A stretch of 64,000 nt of DNA from Schaedlerella arabinosiphila (GCF_003885045.1 NZ_RHJS01000002.1:3038001-3102000), one strand, 5' to 3'; numbered from the stretch's first letter, positions 46,145 through 54,145 are shown. The notes: generated by a model from the letters alone, not told the origin. Program-made: numbers and translations.

Positions 46145-46371
46145 TGTGTTTCCTCCATTTGTATGCGCTCTCTGAGCAGCCTAACTTTGCCGGGTCAGAT
46201 CCGACGGCCTTTTGGCATCGTGTTTAAAGCCGTTTCTGCTTACATCATCTTACCATCGTTTTGCCTGAAATACAACCAATGGCACTACATTATATATCTT
46301 TTCGTTTTATAGTATTATAATTCACCGCTGCGGATTTTCACGAATGCTGTTTTCCGCTTCGAAAAAAAAGT

Positions 46372-46400
46372 TTGCCCTTTCCTTCATTATAAAGTATACT
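46372..46400 (+). promoter_or_regulatory. Promoter of the MFS efflux leader region
   Basis: TTGCCC (46372-46377), 17 bases, then TATACT (46395-46400). Transcription from here would give a leader of about 390 bases before the MFS start at 46797, containing the two 78-bp repeats, a tetraloop hairpin and a leader peptide frame. Confidence 0.65.
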
Positions 46401-46626
46401 AAGGGCGTTACTGTTTACACGGTGTTGTGCACTTGCTGCACGACATCCGCCCTATACAGTGATGGGGCGGGCATCCGGCTCCTCGCCGAAAGGCGACTTT
46501 CTAATGAGCCGGATGCCGGTACTGTGAGCGCCCGGTCAGGGTGTGAACAGTATACTAAGGGCGTTACTGTTTACACGGTGTTGTGCGCTTGCTGCACGAC
46601 ATCCGCCCTATACAGTGATGGGGTGG
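46393..46626 (+). repeat. Two 78-bp direct repeats around a GAAA-tetraloop hairpin
   Basis: Copies at 46393-46470 and 46549-46626 differ at only two visible positions. Each can fold: GTGTTGTGC (46422-46430) with GCACGACAT (46438-46446), including two G-U pairs, closed by GGGCG (46403-46407) with CGCCC (46448-46452). Between copies, GCATCCGGCTC (46471-46481) pairs perfectly with GAGCCGGATGC (46506-46516) around an inner TCGCC-GAAA-GGCGA hairpin (46483-46496). The G-U pairs and GNRA loop suggest the structure works as RNA. No coding role is evident. Confidence 0.8.
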
Positions 46627-46657
46627 ACTATGAATTTTCGTGAGGAGGTGAAAACGC

Positions 46658-46705
46658 ATGCCCATGTATCTCTGCGTTGCAAAAGCTCCATGCAAAGTCT
46701 TTTAG
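46658..46705 (+). CDS. Leader peptide MPMYLCVAKAPCKVF before the MFS gene
   Basis: This 15-codon frame has an excellent site, GAGGAGGTG, seven bases before its ATG. Its 3' half contains both strands A and B of the competing hairpins described at 46685-46795. Short peptides of this kind, upstream of antibiotic-resistance genes, let a drug-stalled ribosome switch on the downstream gene. That role here is inferred from the layout. Confidence 0.7.
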   Translation: MPMYLCVAKAPCKVF

Positions 46706-46795
46706 GGCAGGACAGCATGGAGCGATGAAAAACTGCTCTGGGACTTTGCAATTATCAAAGATCAAGGAATCTATAAAAAGATAAGGAGCAAAGTC
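46685..46795 (+). promoter_or_regulatory. Translational attenuator with mutually exclusive hairpins
   Basis: Strand A GCTCCATGC (46685-46693) is the exact complement of C GCATGGAGC (46715-46723). B TGCAAAGTC (46691-46699), overlapping A, is the exact complement of D GACTTTGCA (46742-46750). D also pairs exactly with E GCAAAGTC (46788-46795), which lies between the AAGGAG site (46783-46788) and the MFS start codon. With A:C formed, B is hindered and D can cover E, hiding the start. A ribosome held on the leader peptide would free B to capture D and expose the start. Confidence 0.75.
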
Positions 46796-46796
46796 T

Positions 46797-48104
46797 ATGA
46801 AAAATCTGATACACACAATTCGGGAAATGAATACTTTTTTACTGCTGTGGATCACCCAGTCCTTTTCCGGCCTGGGCAGCGCCATGACGAGCTATGCGCT
46901 GGTGATCTGGTCTTATTCACAGAGAGGGTCGGCTTTGATGACCGCGCTTTTGATGGTCAGCTCGTACGCCCCCTATGTGCTGCTCAGCGTATTTGCCGGG
47001 GCGCTCAGCGACAAATGGAACAAAAAACGAACCATGCTGGTATGCGATTCTGTGGCCGCGCTGACCACCGTTGCCATGCTGATTTTACTGCAGAATGATT
47101 TGCTGCAGATCTGGCATCTCTATGTGATCAACGGAATCAACGGGCTGATGAATACGGTCCAGCAGCCGGCTTCGGAGGTGGCGACCACAAGGGTGCTGCC
47201 GAAAAAATACTACCAGCGGGTGGGAGGTTTGAAGTATTTTTCCAGCTCCCTTAATTCCGTCATGACGCCCATCATTGCCACCGCGGTGCTGGGAATGGCA
47301 GGCATGGGCGCGGTAGTTGCCTTTGACCTGTTTACATTTGCCGCCGCATTTGCGGTGCTGGCATTCGGGATTCGGATTCCGGAACATCATGAGCCTGCCG
47401 AAGATCGGGAAACGCTGCTGGTTTCCGCAAAAAAAGGGATTGCCTATCTGAAACAGGAACGGGGCATCTTTCACCTGATCCTGTTTCTGGCTTCCATCAA
47501 CCTGGTGGCTTCCATCTATGACGCGGCATTTCCTGCCATGATGCTTTCCAGAAATGGGGGCAGTGAAAAGGTGCTGGGCCTGGTAAACGCGGTGATCGGC
47601 ATCACTACATTTTCCGGCAGTCTCCTGGCCGCTTTCCTGAAAACGCCGGGAAGCCGGATTCGGGTGATTTGCAACTGCCTGCTCTTTTCCATGAGCACGG
47701 AAAATTTTCTGCTGGCATTCGGCCGGACGCCCCTGGTCTGGTGCCTGGGCGGGTTCCTGGGATGGTTTTTCATCCCTCTGATGAGCACCAACCTGGATGC
47801 GGTCATGCGCCTGCATGTCCCCGAGGAGCTGCAGGGGCGGGTGTATTCCGTCCGCAATTCCCTGCAGTTTTTCACCATTCCGGTGGGGTATTTCCTGGGC
47901 GGGTTCCTGGTGGACCAGGTCTTCGAACCTGTCATGGCCGTACAGGGGGCCGAAAGCTTTCTGGTGAAGCTCTTCGGAAGCGGAAAAGGCTCCGGCGCGG
48001 CGTTTTTGTTCCTGATCCTCGCCTTTGCCGGGATCGGGGTGTGCCTGTATTTCCGGCGGGACCGGCAGATCTGGAAGCTGGAGGAACACATTTCCTATCG
48101 ATAA
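46797..48104 (+). CDS. MFS efflux transporter, macrolide-efflux-like
   Basis: This 435-residue protein has about 12 transmembrane helices. The first loop, FAGALSDKWNKKRTMLVCD, is the MFS signature between helices 2 and 3. The start, LLLWITQSFSGLGSAMTSYALVIWSY, resembles the Mef(A)/YfiS-like drug exporters. It probably expels a small antibiotic. Regulation by ribosome stalling is suggested by the leader peptide and alternate hairpins just upstream. AAGGAG precedes the ATG at nine bases. Confidence 0.87.
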   Translation: MKNLIHTIREMNTFLLLWITQSFSGLGSAMTSYALVIWSYSQRGSALMTALLMVSSYAPYVLLSVFAGALSDKWNKKRTMLVCDSVAALTTVAMLILLQNDLLQIWHLYVINGINGLMNTVQQPASEVATTRVLPKKYYQRVGGLKYFSSSLNSVMTPIIATAVLGMAGMGAVVAFDLFTFAAAFAVLAFGIRIPEHHEPAEDRETLLVSAKKGIAYLKQERGIFHLILFLASINLVASIYDAAFPAMMLSRNGGSEKVLGLVNAVIGITTFSGSLLAAFLKTPGSRIRVICNCLLFSMSTENFLLAFGRTPLVWCLGGFLGWFFIPLMSTNLDAVMRLHVPEELQGRVYSVRNSLQFFTIPVGYFLGGFLVDQVFEPVMAVQGAESFLVKLFGSGKGSGAAFLFLILAFAGIGVCLYFRRDRQIWKLEEHISYR

Positions 48105-48140
48105 AGTTATAGAACAGGGCTGCCATACGGCTTGCTTTAA

Positions 48141-48293
48141 TCGGGAGATTTCAATTCTTTCTATTGGGATATAAAAGAAAATGTGCATTCGCTCCTGATT
48201 TTTGATATCATTGATCTCGATTCGGGAGTTTCGGAAGAGTTAAAAAAGGAACTTGAAAGGGACGGGGTAGTCATATATGAAAAAACTCGATAA
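48141..48293 (+). pseudogene. C-terminal fragment of MntA-type nucleotidyltransferase antitoxin
   Basis: Directly after an in-frame TAA the frame reads SGDFNSFYWDIKENVHSLLIFDIIDLDSG...LKKELERDGVVIYEKTR and ends 17 bases into the HepT gene. This matches the end of MntA-like minimal nucleotidyltransferases. The catalytic GSxxxG...DxD region, normally the first 60 residues, is absent and no start codon is present. The antitoxin is therefore truncated. Confidence 0.75.
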
Positions 48294-48687
48294 TTTTACA
48301 AACTGTCTGGGTGTGCTGAAAAACGCTGATTTTGCGTTCGCGGACGAGAACGAGATTTACAGAACAGGCATCATCGGACAGTTTCACCTCACCTTTGAAC
48401 TTGCCTGGAAAGCAGTACAGGCGGTTTTAAGGGCGCACGGGGTTGAAAGCGCAGCGTCCAGATCGCCCAGAGAGATTTTGCAGCTCGGCTATAAGCACGG
48501 CTTTGTAGACGATTCCGCGGTGTGGCTTCTCATGCTGAGAAAACGTAATACCTCGGCACATATCTACGATGAAGACGAAGTTGACGAAATACTCCTTCTG
48601 ATCCGCGACAGTTTTATACCCGCGTTGGTTGCCCTGGAAGAAACATTGAGGACGAAACTTGACGAAGCCGGAGGGGCAGCCTTCTAA
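48277..48687 (+). CDS. HepT-like toxin (nucleotidyltransferase substrate-binding protein)
   Basis: This 136-residue helical protein is of the HI0074/HepT family: FTNCLGVLKNADFAFA, GIIGQFHLTFELAWKAVQAVL, SPREILQLGYKHGFVDD. The HEPN RNase motif RNTSAHIY (R-x4-H-x-Y) is intact. HepT cuts RNA or tRNA unless neutralised by AMPylation of its Tyr by MntA. Here the MntA partner upstream lacks its catalytic domain, so the toxin may be uncontrolled, silenced or repurposed. Confidence 0.85.
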   Translation: MKKLDNFTNCLGVLKNADFAFADENEIYRTGIIGQFHLTFELAWKAVQAVLRAHGVESAASRSPREILQLGYKHGFVDDSAVWLLMLRKRNTSAHIYDEDEVDEILLLIRDSFIPALVALEETLRTKLDEAGGAAF

Positions 48688-48749
48688 AGATGAAAAAGAG
48701 GCTGCCATAAGGGCGGCACTCATAAGACAGCATTAGAAATGTTTTCGGG

Positions 48750-48779
48750 AAACGGCGTAGCTTGCGGGCTATGCCGTTT
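48750..48779. terminator. Hairpin downstream of the HepT gene
   Basis: AAACGGCGTAGC (48750-48761) pairs with GCTATGCCGTTT (48768-48779), with one G-T pair and a six-base loop. It lies between the HepT stop and the recombinase remnant and may terminate transcription from either side. Confidence 0.6.
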
Positions 48780-48797
48780 CTCCGTTTTGCAGGTCAT

Positions 48798-49097
48798 TCA
48801 GTAAAGACGCAGGGAGTATTCCCACAAGGTCATAGGAAATGTCAATCTGCTGTTCCCTATGCCCCTTTGATTTATCCGGCGTTCTGCATGCGTCAGTTGC
48901 CGCCGCTTCGCCGCCAGTTCCTTTTTCGCTTCGGCTTTCTGTTTCGTACCCATAGCCTTGCGGAATTGTTCTTCGTGATTAGCGACACAGGCAATCGTCA
49001 ATCTCATGTGGGCGAGTACGCCCTGTTCCAAGACAACAGCGCGGATAAAATGAGTAGAGCAAATCTCTTTCCCCTTGAGCCTTGAAGTAGAATTCAC
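48798..49097 (-). pseudogene. Fragment of a large serine recombinase (conjugative transposon)
   Basis: The minus-strand frame contains KEICSTHFIRAVVLEQGVLAHMRLTIACVANHEEQFRKAMG and KELAAKRRQLTHAERRI. This is the region between the zinc ribbon and the coiled coil of Tn4451/Tn1549-like recombinases. Catalytic N-terminal and DUF4368 parts are missing; the remaining ends look unrelated. It marks the edge of another mobile-element scar. 49098-49242 is AT-rich and shows no gene. Confidence 0.7.
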
Positions 49098-49242
49098 TAC
49101 CTACTACAATAGACAAGGCGATTTTGCCGAAAATTTTAAGAAATATTTTTTTCTACTTCCTACTACGGGGGATTTTCAAAAATGCCAAATATACACCGAA
49201 AAAATGTTCCATATTTCTAATTGCGTTATATCAAAGTGTCGA

Positions 49243-49271
49243 TTGACTTTTTAGTATCAAAATGATAATAT
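49243..49271 (+). promoter_or_regulatory. Promoter and operator of the winged-helix regulator gene
   Basis: TTGACT (49243-49248), 17 bases, TAATAT (49266-49271). The palindrome TATCA-AAA-TGATA (49255-49267) fills the spacer. The same arrangement recurs at 49877-49905. Confidence 0.7.
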
Positions 49272-49300
49272 TTTCATATATCAACGCAGGAGGGTGAAAG

Positions 49301-49843
49301 ATGACAGATAGGCTTATGGAGTGCATTACAAATCCGGTGAAATGTAAATTACTGCTTGAAATACATTCACAGGGGAAAGCAACTGCGAAACAGTTAGCCG
49401 ATATTTATACCGACATTCCCCAAGCTACCTTATACCGGCATCTCAAAAAAATGTTAAGCGACGGTATTTTACAGGTGGTGGAAGAAACACAGGTGCGCGG
49501 TACGGTAGAAAAAACTTATTCGCTGGCCCACAACCTCAGCAGCGATATAGAAACAATCGTCGAGAAAAATTCCGGCGAACTTTATATGCAGTATTTCATG
49601 CAATATTTCATTGGGTTTGCAAAACAGTTTCAGGAATATTGCCACTCTCCGAATATCAATATCAAAAAAGACATGACGGGATTTTCTCTTTCCCCACTAT
49701 ATCTTTCTGATGATGAATTGACTTCTCTTATAACAAGTATTTCTCAAATAATCAGCGCAGCAAAAAACAATGCACCCAACTCGGAGCGCAAGCTGCGGAC
49801 GATAGGCGTAATCGTATCTCCGGCAGAAAATACAGATAAATAA
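49301..49843 (+). CDS. Winged-helix (ArsR-like) transcriptional regulator
   Basis: This 180-residue protein has an N-terminal winged helix (NPVKCKLLLEIHSQGKATAKQLADIYTDIPQATLYRHLKKMLSDGILQVVEETQVRG) and a helical C-terminal part probably for dimerisation or sensing. AGGAGGG precedes the ATG. It likely binds the TATCA-N3-TGATA palindrome at its own promoter and at that of the transporter cassette downstream, with its own terminator in between. Confidence 0.85.
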   Translation: MTDRLMECITNPVKCKLLLEIHSQGKATAKQLADIYTDIPQATLYRHLKKMLSDGILQVVEETQVRGTVEKTYSLAHNLSSDIETIVEKNSGELYMQYFMQYFIGFAKQFQEYCHSPNINIKKDMTGFSLSPLYLSDDELTSLITSISQIISAAKNNAPNSERKLRTIGVIVSPAENTDK

Positions 49844-49847
49844 AATG

Positions 49848-49871
49848 ACCGTCCCAAATCAGAGGGACGGT
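49848..49871 (+). terminator. Terminator after the winged-helix regulator
   Basis: ACCGTCCC (49848-49855) pairs with GGGACGGT (49864-49871), followed by TTCTATT. It separates the regulator gene from the cassette promoter. Confidence 0.8.
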
Positions 49872-49876
49872 TTCTA

Positions 49877-49905
49877 TTGACTTTATATTATCATTATGAT
49901 AATTT
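49877..49905 (+). promoter_or_regulatory. Promoter and operator of the first PLDc_N/ABC cassette
   Basis: TTGACT (49877-49882), 17 bases, TAATTT (49900-49905), with TATCA-TTA-TGATA (49889-49901) in the spacer. The box-to-palindrome distance is 12 bases, identical to the promoter at 49243. This supports control by the same protein. Confidence 0.75.
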
Positions 49906-49936
49906 TATTAAAACAATAAAATAGGAGGTAAAAATA

Positions 49937-50140
49937 TTGAACACGCTATTTGAAATTCTGCCATTACTTGTTCCCGTTCTGCTGATAGACATTGCTCTTG
50001 CAGCAGCAGCAGTAAGACACATTCTACGACACCCATGCTATTGCTTTGGAAACAAAACCATGTGGCTTGTAATTGTTGTAGTCCTTTTGCTCTTTGGACC
50101 GATTATTTATTTTGTCTTTGGAAAGGGGGAGAACGAATGA
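49937..50140 (+). CDS. PLDc_N-type small membrane protein (YxlE-like)
   Basis: This 67-residue protein has two hydrophobic helices and the PLDc_N pattern: LLVPVLLIDIALAAAAVRHILRHP ... MWLVIVVVLLLFGPIIYFVFGKGE. The start is TTG (49937) behind AGGAGG, eight bases away. It overlaps the ABC ATPase start by four bases (ATGA). In Bacillus the sigY operon has the same order of YxlE-like peptide, ATPase and permease; the paralogous cassette at 55623 repeats it. Confidence 0.8.
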   Translation: MNTLFEILPLLVPVLLIDIALAAAAVRHILRHPCYCFGNKTMWLVIVVVLLLFGPIIYFVFGKGENE

Positions 50141-50361
50141 ACGTCCTCACAATACAAAATTTATCAAAAAGTTACTATTCACAGTTGATTTAAACCAAAG
50201 GCTTATCCACTAGAAATTTTGAGTACAAACATAACAAGAAAATTTCTATTTAGAAAGTCGCTAAAACAATGAAAAAAATGTTGTTTTTAGTGATTTTCTT
50301 CTTGTATTTCATATCGGTATGTGTTATAATTAACACATACCGATATGAGGAGGAATATTAT

Positions 50362-50676
50362 ATGAGCATTGTTTATCAGACGGACAAAAGATCTGGAATT
50401 ACTTATGCTTATGAATCGAAAGCATACTGGGACAGCGAAAAAAAGCAATCCCGTTCTAAAAGAACATTGATCGGCAGGGTTGACCCGGAAACCGGCGAGA
50501 TCAGAAAAACAGACGGACGATGCCGAAAAAATAGCCCTTATCAAACCGTACAGCTGACGGAACAGGATGAAATTTTAAACCGGTTAAAAGGCATGAAGAT
50601 TTCTGAGCTAAAACAGGAAATATTACGCCTGGAAATCGAGAACAGGGAACTCAGGAATAAACTGGAATCCCAGTAA
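50362..50676 (+). CDS. Small accessory protein of the IS66 element
   Basis: This 104-residue protein starts MSIVYQTDKRSGITYAYESKAYW and ends in a coiled coil (MKISELKQEILRLEIENRELRNKLES). The start at 50362 follows GAGGAGG. It resembles the small proteins that accompany transposases of IS66-like elements lacking tnpA/tnpB. The open frame further upstream is not needed. Function is unknown. Confidence 0.7.
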   Translation: MSIVYQTDKRSGITYAYESKAYWDSEKKQSRSKRTLIGRVDPETGEIRKTDGRCRKNSPYQTVQLTEQDEILNRLKGMKISELKQEILRLEIENRELRNKLESQ

Positions 50677-50693
50677 TCAAAGGAGCAGCTATC

Positions 50694-52253
50694 GTGATCT
50701 ACAGTAACAGCAAACGTGTCAGCCTGGAGCGAATGTCCGCTGAAATCATAAATCTAAAAGACAGGATACAGGATTATCAGGAACGCTGCCATTCCCTCAC
50801 CAATGCCCTGGCCAGATGTGAAAAATCAAAAGAAAAAATGAAAGCCGCTTATGAGGAAATGCTTTCCGAAAGAGACGCGCTCATCAAGGAACTAACAAAT
50901 AAGGTGCTGCATCTTGAAGCTGTAGCGGCTCATGACGGCACAAACACGGGAATGTCTACTGCTACTACGCCAATCAACAAGAAAAAAGTGATCCCCAATT
51001 CCAGGCGTGGAAGCAGTTTAAAAAAGGGCGGACAGCCGGGCCATGAGAAGCATGGGATGGAAAAATTTGAAGATTCCGATATTACGGAGACCATTTCCCA
51101 TGAGCTTGACCTGTCTGCTGAAACCTGTGATTTTTGTGGTGGGAAACTCATAGATACAGGGGAGTCCATTTCAAAAGACGAATTCGATGTAGAGATCAAA
51201 GTTGTGAAACGCAGGCATGAATACCATATTTACAGTTGCGTGGACTGCGGCGCGACAGTACGCCTGCCGATTGAGAAACGTCTGAAAGAACAAAATCAAT
51301 ATGGAAGCCGTGTACAGGCGTTGGCCCTTTCTATGATGGCTACCGGAAATGTAGCGGTTAATAAGGCGCGTATGCTGGTCAGTGGTATGACGGACGGGCT
51401 GATGTGTCCAAGTGAAGGCTTTATCTGCAAGCTGTATAAAAGGGCCTCGGGGAATCTTCAGGCATTTATGTCTGACCTGAAAAGGGTATTGATTACAAGG
51501 GCACTCCTTTACTGGGATGACACTGTGGTCATGATACAGACGAAAAGAGCCTGTATGCGTTTTTATGGAGACGAAACGATCTCGTACTATACCGCCCATG
51601 AGCATAAGGACCTGGAGGGCATGCTTGATGACCAGATCCTTACAGCGCTCACTCCGGAAACAACGGTCATGCATGACCATAACAGGGTGAACTATAACGA
51701 ACTTTTTTGTTTTCAGAACATTGAGTGCAACCAGCATCTGGAAAGAGACCTTCAAAAGATAGCGGATGATAATCCGACCCATAAATGGGCAATTGGTATG
51801 AAAGGACTGATATCATCGACAATAAAGAAGCGTAAGGATCTGATCTTGAAAGGAATAGAGTCCTTTCCGGACCAGGAGATAAAAAGTTTTAAAACGAAAG
51901 TGGAACGTTTTTTGAAGAAAGGGGATAAAGAAAACAAAAAATCCAAAAACAAGTATGCTGTTTCCTTCGAAAGGACCGTTTTGGATCGGATTGAAAAATA
52001 TCAGGAGAATTATTTCAGATGGGTAGAGGATTTCCGCCTGCCGACAACAGATAATTTAAGCGAGCGAGGGCTGCGCGGAATCAAATCCCATATGAAGATC
52101 TCAGGACAATTTGACAGCGAAAAAACCGCAAAGTATTATGCGACAGTGAAGACCTATGTGGAAACGTGCAGAAAGAATCACATAAACGAAATGGAGGCAC
52201 TTTCAAGATTATGTGCCGGAGCTCCTTACACTGTTGAAGAAATCTTTGCATAA
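50694..52253 (+). CDS. IS66-family transposase
   Basis: This 519-residue transposase has an N-terminal coiled coil, the GGQPGHEKHG stretch and a zinc-finger-like CDFCGGKL...CVDCG. The DDE core shows ALLYWDDTVVMI, VMHDHNRVNYNELF and the C-terminal NLSERGLRGIKSHMKISGQF, where the Glu completes the triad. It appears intact and should move the element. It starts with ATG at 50697 or the preceding GTG at 50694. Confidence 0.92.
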   Translation: MIYSNSKRVSLERMSAEIINLKDRIQDYQERCHSLTNALARCEKSKEKMKAAYEEMLSERDALIKELTNKVLHLEAVAAHDGTNTGMSTATTPINKKKVIPNSRRGSSLKKGGQPGHEKHGMEKFEDSDITETISHELDLSAETCDFCGGKLIDTGESISKDEFDVEIKVVKRRHEYHIYSCVDCGATVRLPIEKRLKEQNQYGSRVQALALSMMATGNVAVNKARMLVSGMTDGLMCPSEGFICKLYKRASGNLQAFMSDLKRVLITRALLYWDDTVVMIQTKRACMRFYGDETISYYTAHEHKDLEGMLDDQILTALTPETTVMHDHNRVNYNELFCFQNIECNQHLERDLQKIADDNPTHKWAIGMKGLISSTIKKRKDLILKGIESFPDQEIKSFKTKVERFLKKGDKENKKSKNKYAVSFERTVLDRIEKYQENYFRWVEDFRLPTTDNLSERGLRGIKSHMKISGQFDSEKTAKYYATVKTYVETCRKNHINEMEALSRLCAGAPYTVEEIFA

Positions 52254-53234
52254 ACTGTCAGTTCATAATACCAGCAAACCAAGAGACTATTTCAAATCCC
52301 TTGGTCTACTGGTGTTTATAATTTTAAATCGACTGTGAATAGTAACATCAAAAAGTTTTGGAAAGCAGAAAATCATTGACAATCTTAATCTGTCTGTTCC
52401 AGAGAGAAGTATCTTTGGCTTCATAGGGAAAAATGGTGCTGGCAAAACAACGACTATGAAGATGGTGTTGGGACTGTTACAGCCCGACAAGGGAGAAATC
52501 CATGTCTGCAATGAGCCTGTTTGTTTTGGACAGACAAGGACAAATCAATATATTGGATATTTGCCGGACGTTCCAGAATTTTATAACTATATGACGCCGA
52601 TACAGTATCTAAAGCTATGCGGAGAAGTCATTGGTCTATCAAAAACCGAAATTTCAAAAAGAAGTGATGAACTCCTTTCCCTTGTCGGTCTAAACGGTGC
52701 AGCAAAGCAAATCGGCGGATTTTCTCGCGGTATGAAACAACGATTAGGAATTGCACAGGCGTTGCTCACACAGCCCAAATTACTGATTTGTGATGAACCG
52801 ACAAGCGCGCTTGACCCCGTAGGAAGAAAAGAGATTTTGGATATTCTTTATAAAATCAGCAAAACGACAACGGTCTTATTTTCCACGCATATTCTTTCTG
52901 ATGTGGAGCGCATTTGCGACCATGCCGCCTTTTTGAATGAGGGAAAAATCGCTGTTACCGGAACACTTGCAGAAATTAAGGCTTTACATGGACATGACAG
53001 CTTGCTTTTAGAATTTTCGGCGGATCAAGATTTACGGCTTTTCAAAAAACAAAAATCCATAGAGCCAATGCTGCTTCATTCCGAAGAAAATAACAGGGAA
53101 CTTATTTTGCATAGTCGAGATATGGTAAGTGTGCAAAAATTATTGTTTCGCGTACTTGCGGAAACAGGGATTTGTCCCGTAAAAATAGAACTTATGGAGC
53201 CGTCCCTTGAAAGTTTGTTTTTGGAGGTAGTGAA

Positions 53235-53993
53235 ATGAGTGGATATATTGCTTTTATAAAAAAAGAATTTACGGAAAATATGAAGAACTATCGTTTCCTT
53301 ATCCTGTTCGCAGTCTTTCTGATTTTCGGTATTATGAGTGCGTTTCTCGCAAAGTTTACGCCGGAAATATTATCGGCTTTGGCCGCAGATATGGAAATGA
53401 CCTCTGAACCAGTCGCTTTGGACGCATGGAAACAATTTTACAAGAACATTTCCGGCGTTGGTTTCAGTGCATTTATCATTTTGTTTGGAAGTTGTCTGTC
53501 AAATGAATATTCCAAAGGAACCTTAGTTTTAATGGTTACGAAGGGATTATCCCGTAAAGCTGTTATCCTTGCAAAATATACGGCAGCCGCCGCGCTTATG
53601 ACAATCAGTTATTGGATTGGATATGCTGCGGCATACGGTTATACAGCCCTTTTATGGAATGATAACCACCTTTCAAATGTTGCTTTCGCGGCAGTTTCCC
53701 TTTGGATCGTCGGCTTTCTGTACTTGAGTATTTTAATGATTGGGTGCGTGATATTCAGACAGACTTTCACAAGCATACTCTTTACAGGCGGCATTGTCGC
53801 CATAATATCCCTGCTCGGAATGATAGAACCGATTGCGAAATTCAATCCGTTCATTTTAACTTCAAAAAATATAGATTTGATTTCCGGCGAAGCTGTTCCG
53901 TCAGAATTTATGATACCTGCTGTTATTTCCATTGCCTTATCCATTTTGGGGGTGCTGACTGCCATTCGCCTTTTCAATAAAAAACAGCTTTAA
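53235..53993 (+). CDS. ABC-2 permease of the first cassette
   Basis: This 252-residue membrane protein has about six helices. The conserved cytoplasmic stretch GSCLSNEYSKGTLVLMVTKGLSRKAVILAKY matches the permease at 56724. It starts in an ATGA overlap with the split ATPase gene. With its ATPase broken by the IS66 element it is probably not functional unless the paralogous ATPase at 55831 substitutes. Confidence 0.85.
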   Translation: MSGYIAFIKKEFTENMKNYRFLILFAVFLIFGIMSAFLAKFTPEILSALAADMEMTSEPVALDAWKQFYKNISGVGFSAFIILFGSCLSNEYSKGTLVLMVTKGLSRKAVILAKYTAAAALMTISYWIGYAAAYGYTALLWNDNHLSNVAFAAVSLWIVGFLYLSILMIGCVIFRQTFTSILFTGGIVAIISLLGMIEPIAKFNPFILTSKNIDLISGEAVPSEFMIPAVISIALSILGVLTAIRLFNKKQL

Positions 53994-53996
53994 TTG

Positions 53997-54145
53997 TCGA
54001 CGACTGTTTTTGTCGCGCAAGGGAAAGAAGTTGTCGTTACAAGTAAACGGTCAGCCGACGCATTAGCGAATCTGTCAGAACAAAGGCGTACTGTTCTGCT
54101 AATGGTATTTTCTTCCTCGGTTACAGCGAAAGAAAATACCATTAG
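53997..54145 (+). pseudogene. Probable remnant of a conjugative-transposon sigma-70-like gene
   Basis: After the permease stop one frame reads TTVFVAQGKEVVVTSKRSADALANLSEQRRTVLLMVF. It resembles the small sigma-70 region-4 proteins of Tn916-like elements (LA.AL..L.E..R.VIL). It has no start and runs into the long terminator. The identification is tentative. Confidence 0.4.

Larger units (their letters stand above)
50171..52346 (+). mobile_element. Complete IS66-family insertion sequence, 2176 bp
   Basis: The element begins GTTACTATTCACAGTTGATT and ends with the inverted form, with one mismatch over about 24 bases. It is flanked by the 8-bp target duplication ATCAAAAA at 50163-50170 and 52347-52354. 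It carries a small accessory gene and an IS66 transposase on the plus strand. Eight-bp duplications are usual for IS66. The intact duplication and near-perfect ends indicate recent insertion. Confidence 0.95.
50137..53238 (+). pseudogene. ABC transporter ATPase split by an IS66-type element
   Basis: The gene starts at 50137 (MNVLTIQNLSK) and is interrupted at 50170. It resumes at 52355 and ends at 53238. Joining 34 and 884 bases gives exactly 306 codons with no frame change. The restored protein has Walker A GKNGAGKTTT, signature FSRGMKQRLGIAQALL, Walker B LLICDEPTSALDP and FSTHILSDVERIC. It is close to the ATPase at 55831. The downstream part could be translated from internal starts such as 52456, but that lacks Walker A. 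The transporter is presumably inactive. Confidence 0.9.

Noticed and set aside
46344..46643. 99-codon frame with repeated YTKGVTVYTVLC peptide
   Set aside because: The frame spans the promoter and both 78-bp repeats. The duplicated peptide follows from the DNA repeat, there is no ribosome site, and RNA folding explains the sequence better.
47085..48188. Long antisense frame (367 codons) opposite the MFS gene
   Set aside because: Rich in His, Gln and Pro without any family motif. It is a shadow of a GC-rich coding strand. The plus-strand MFS protein has clear signatures.
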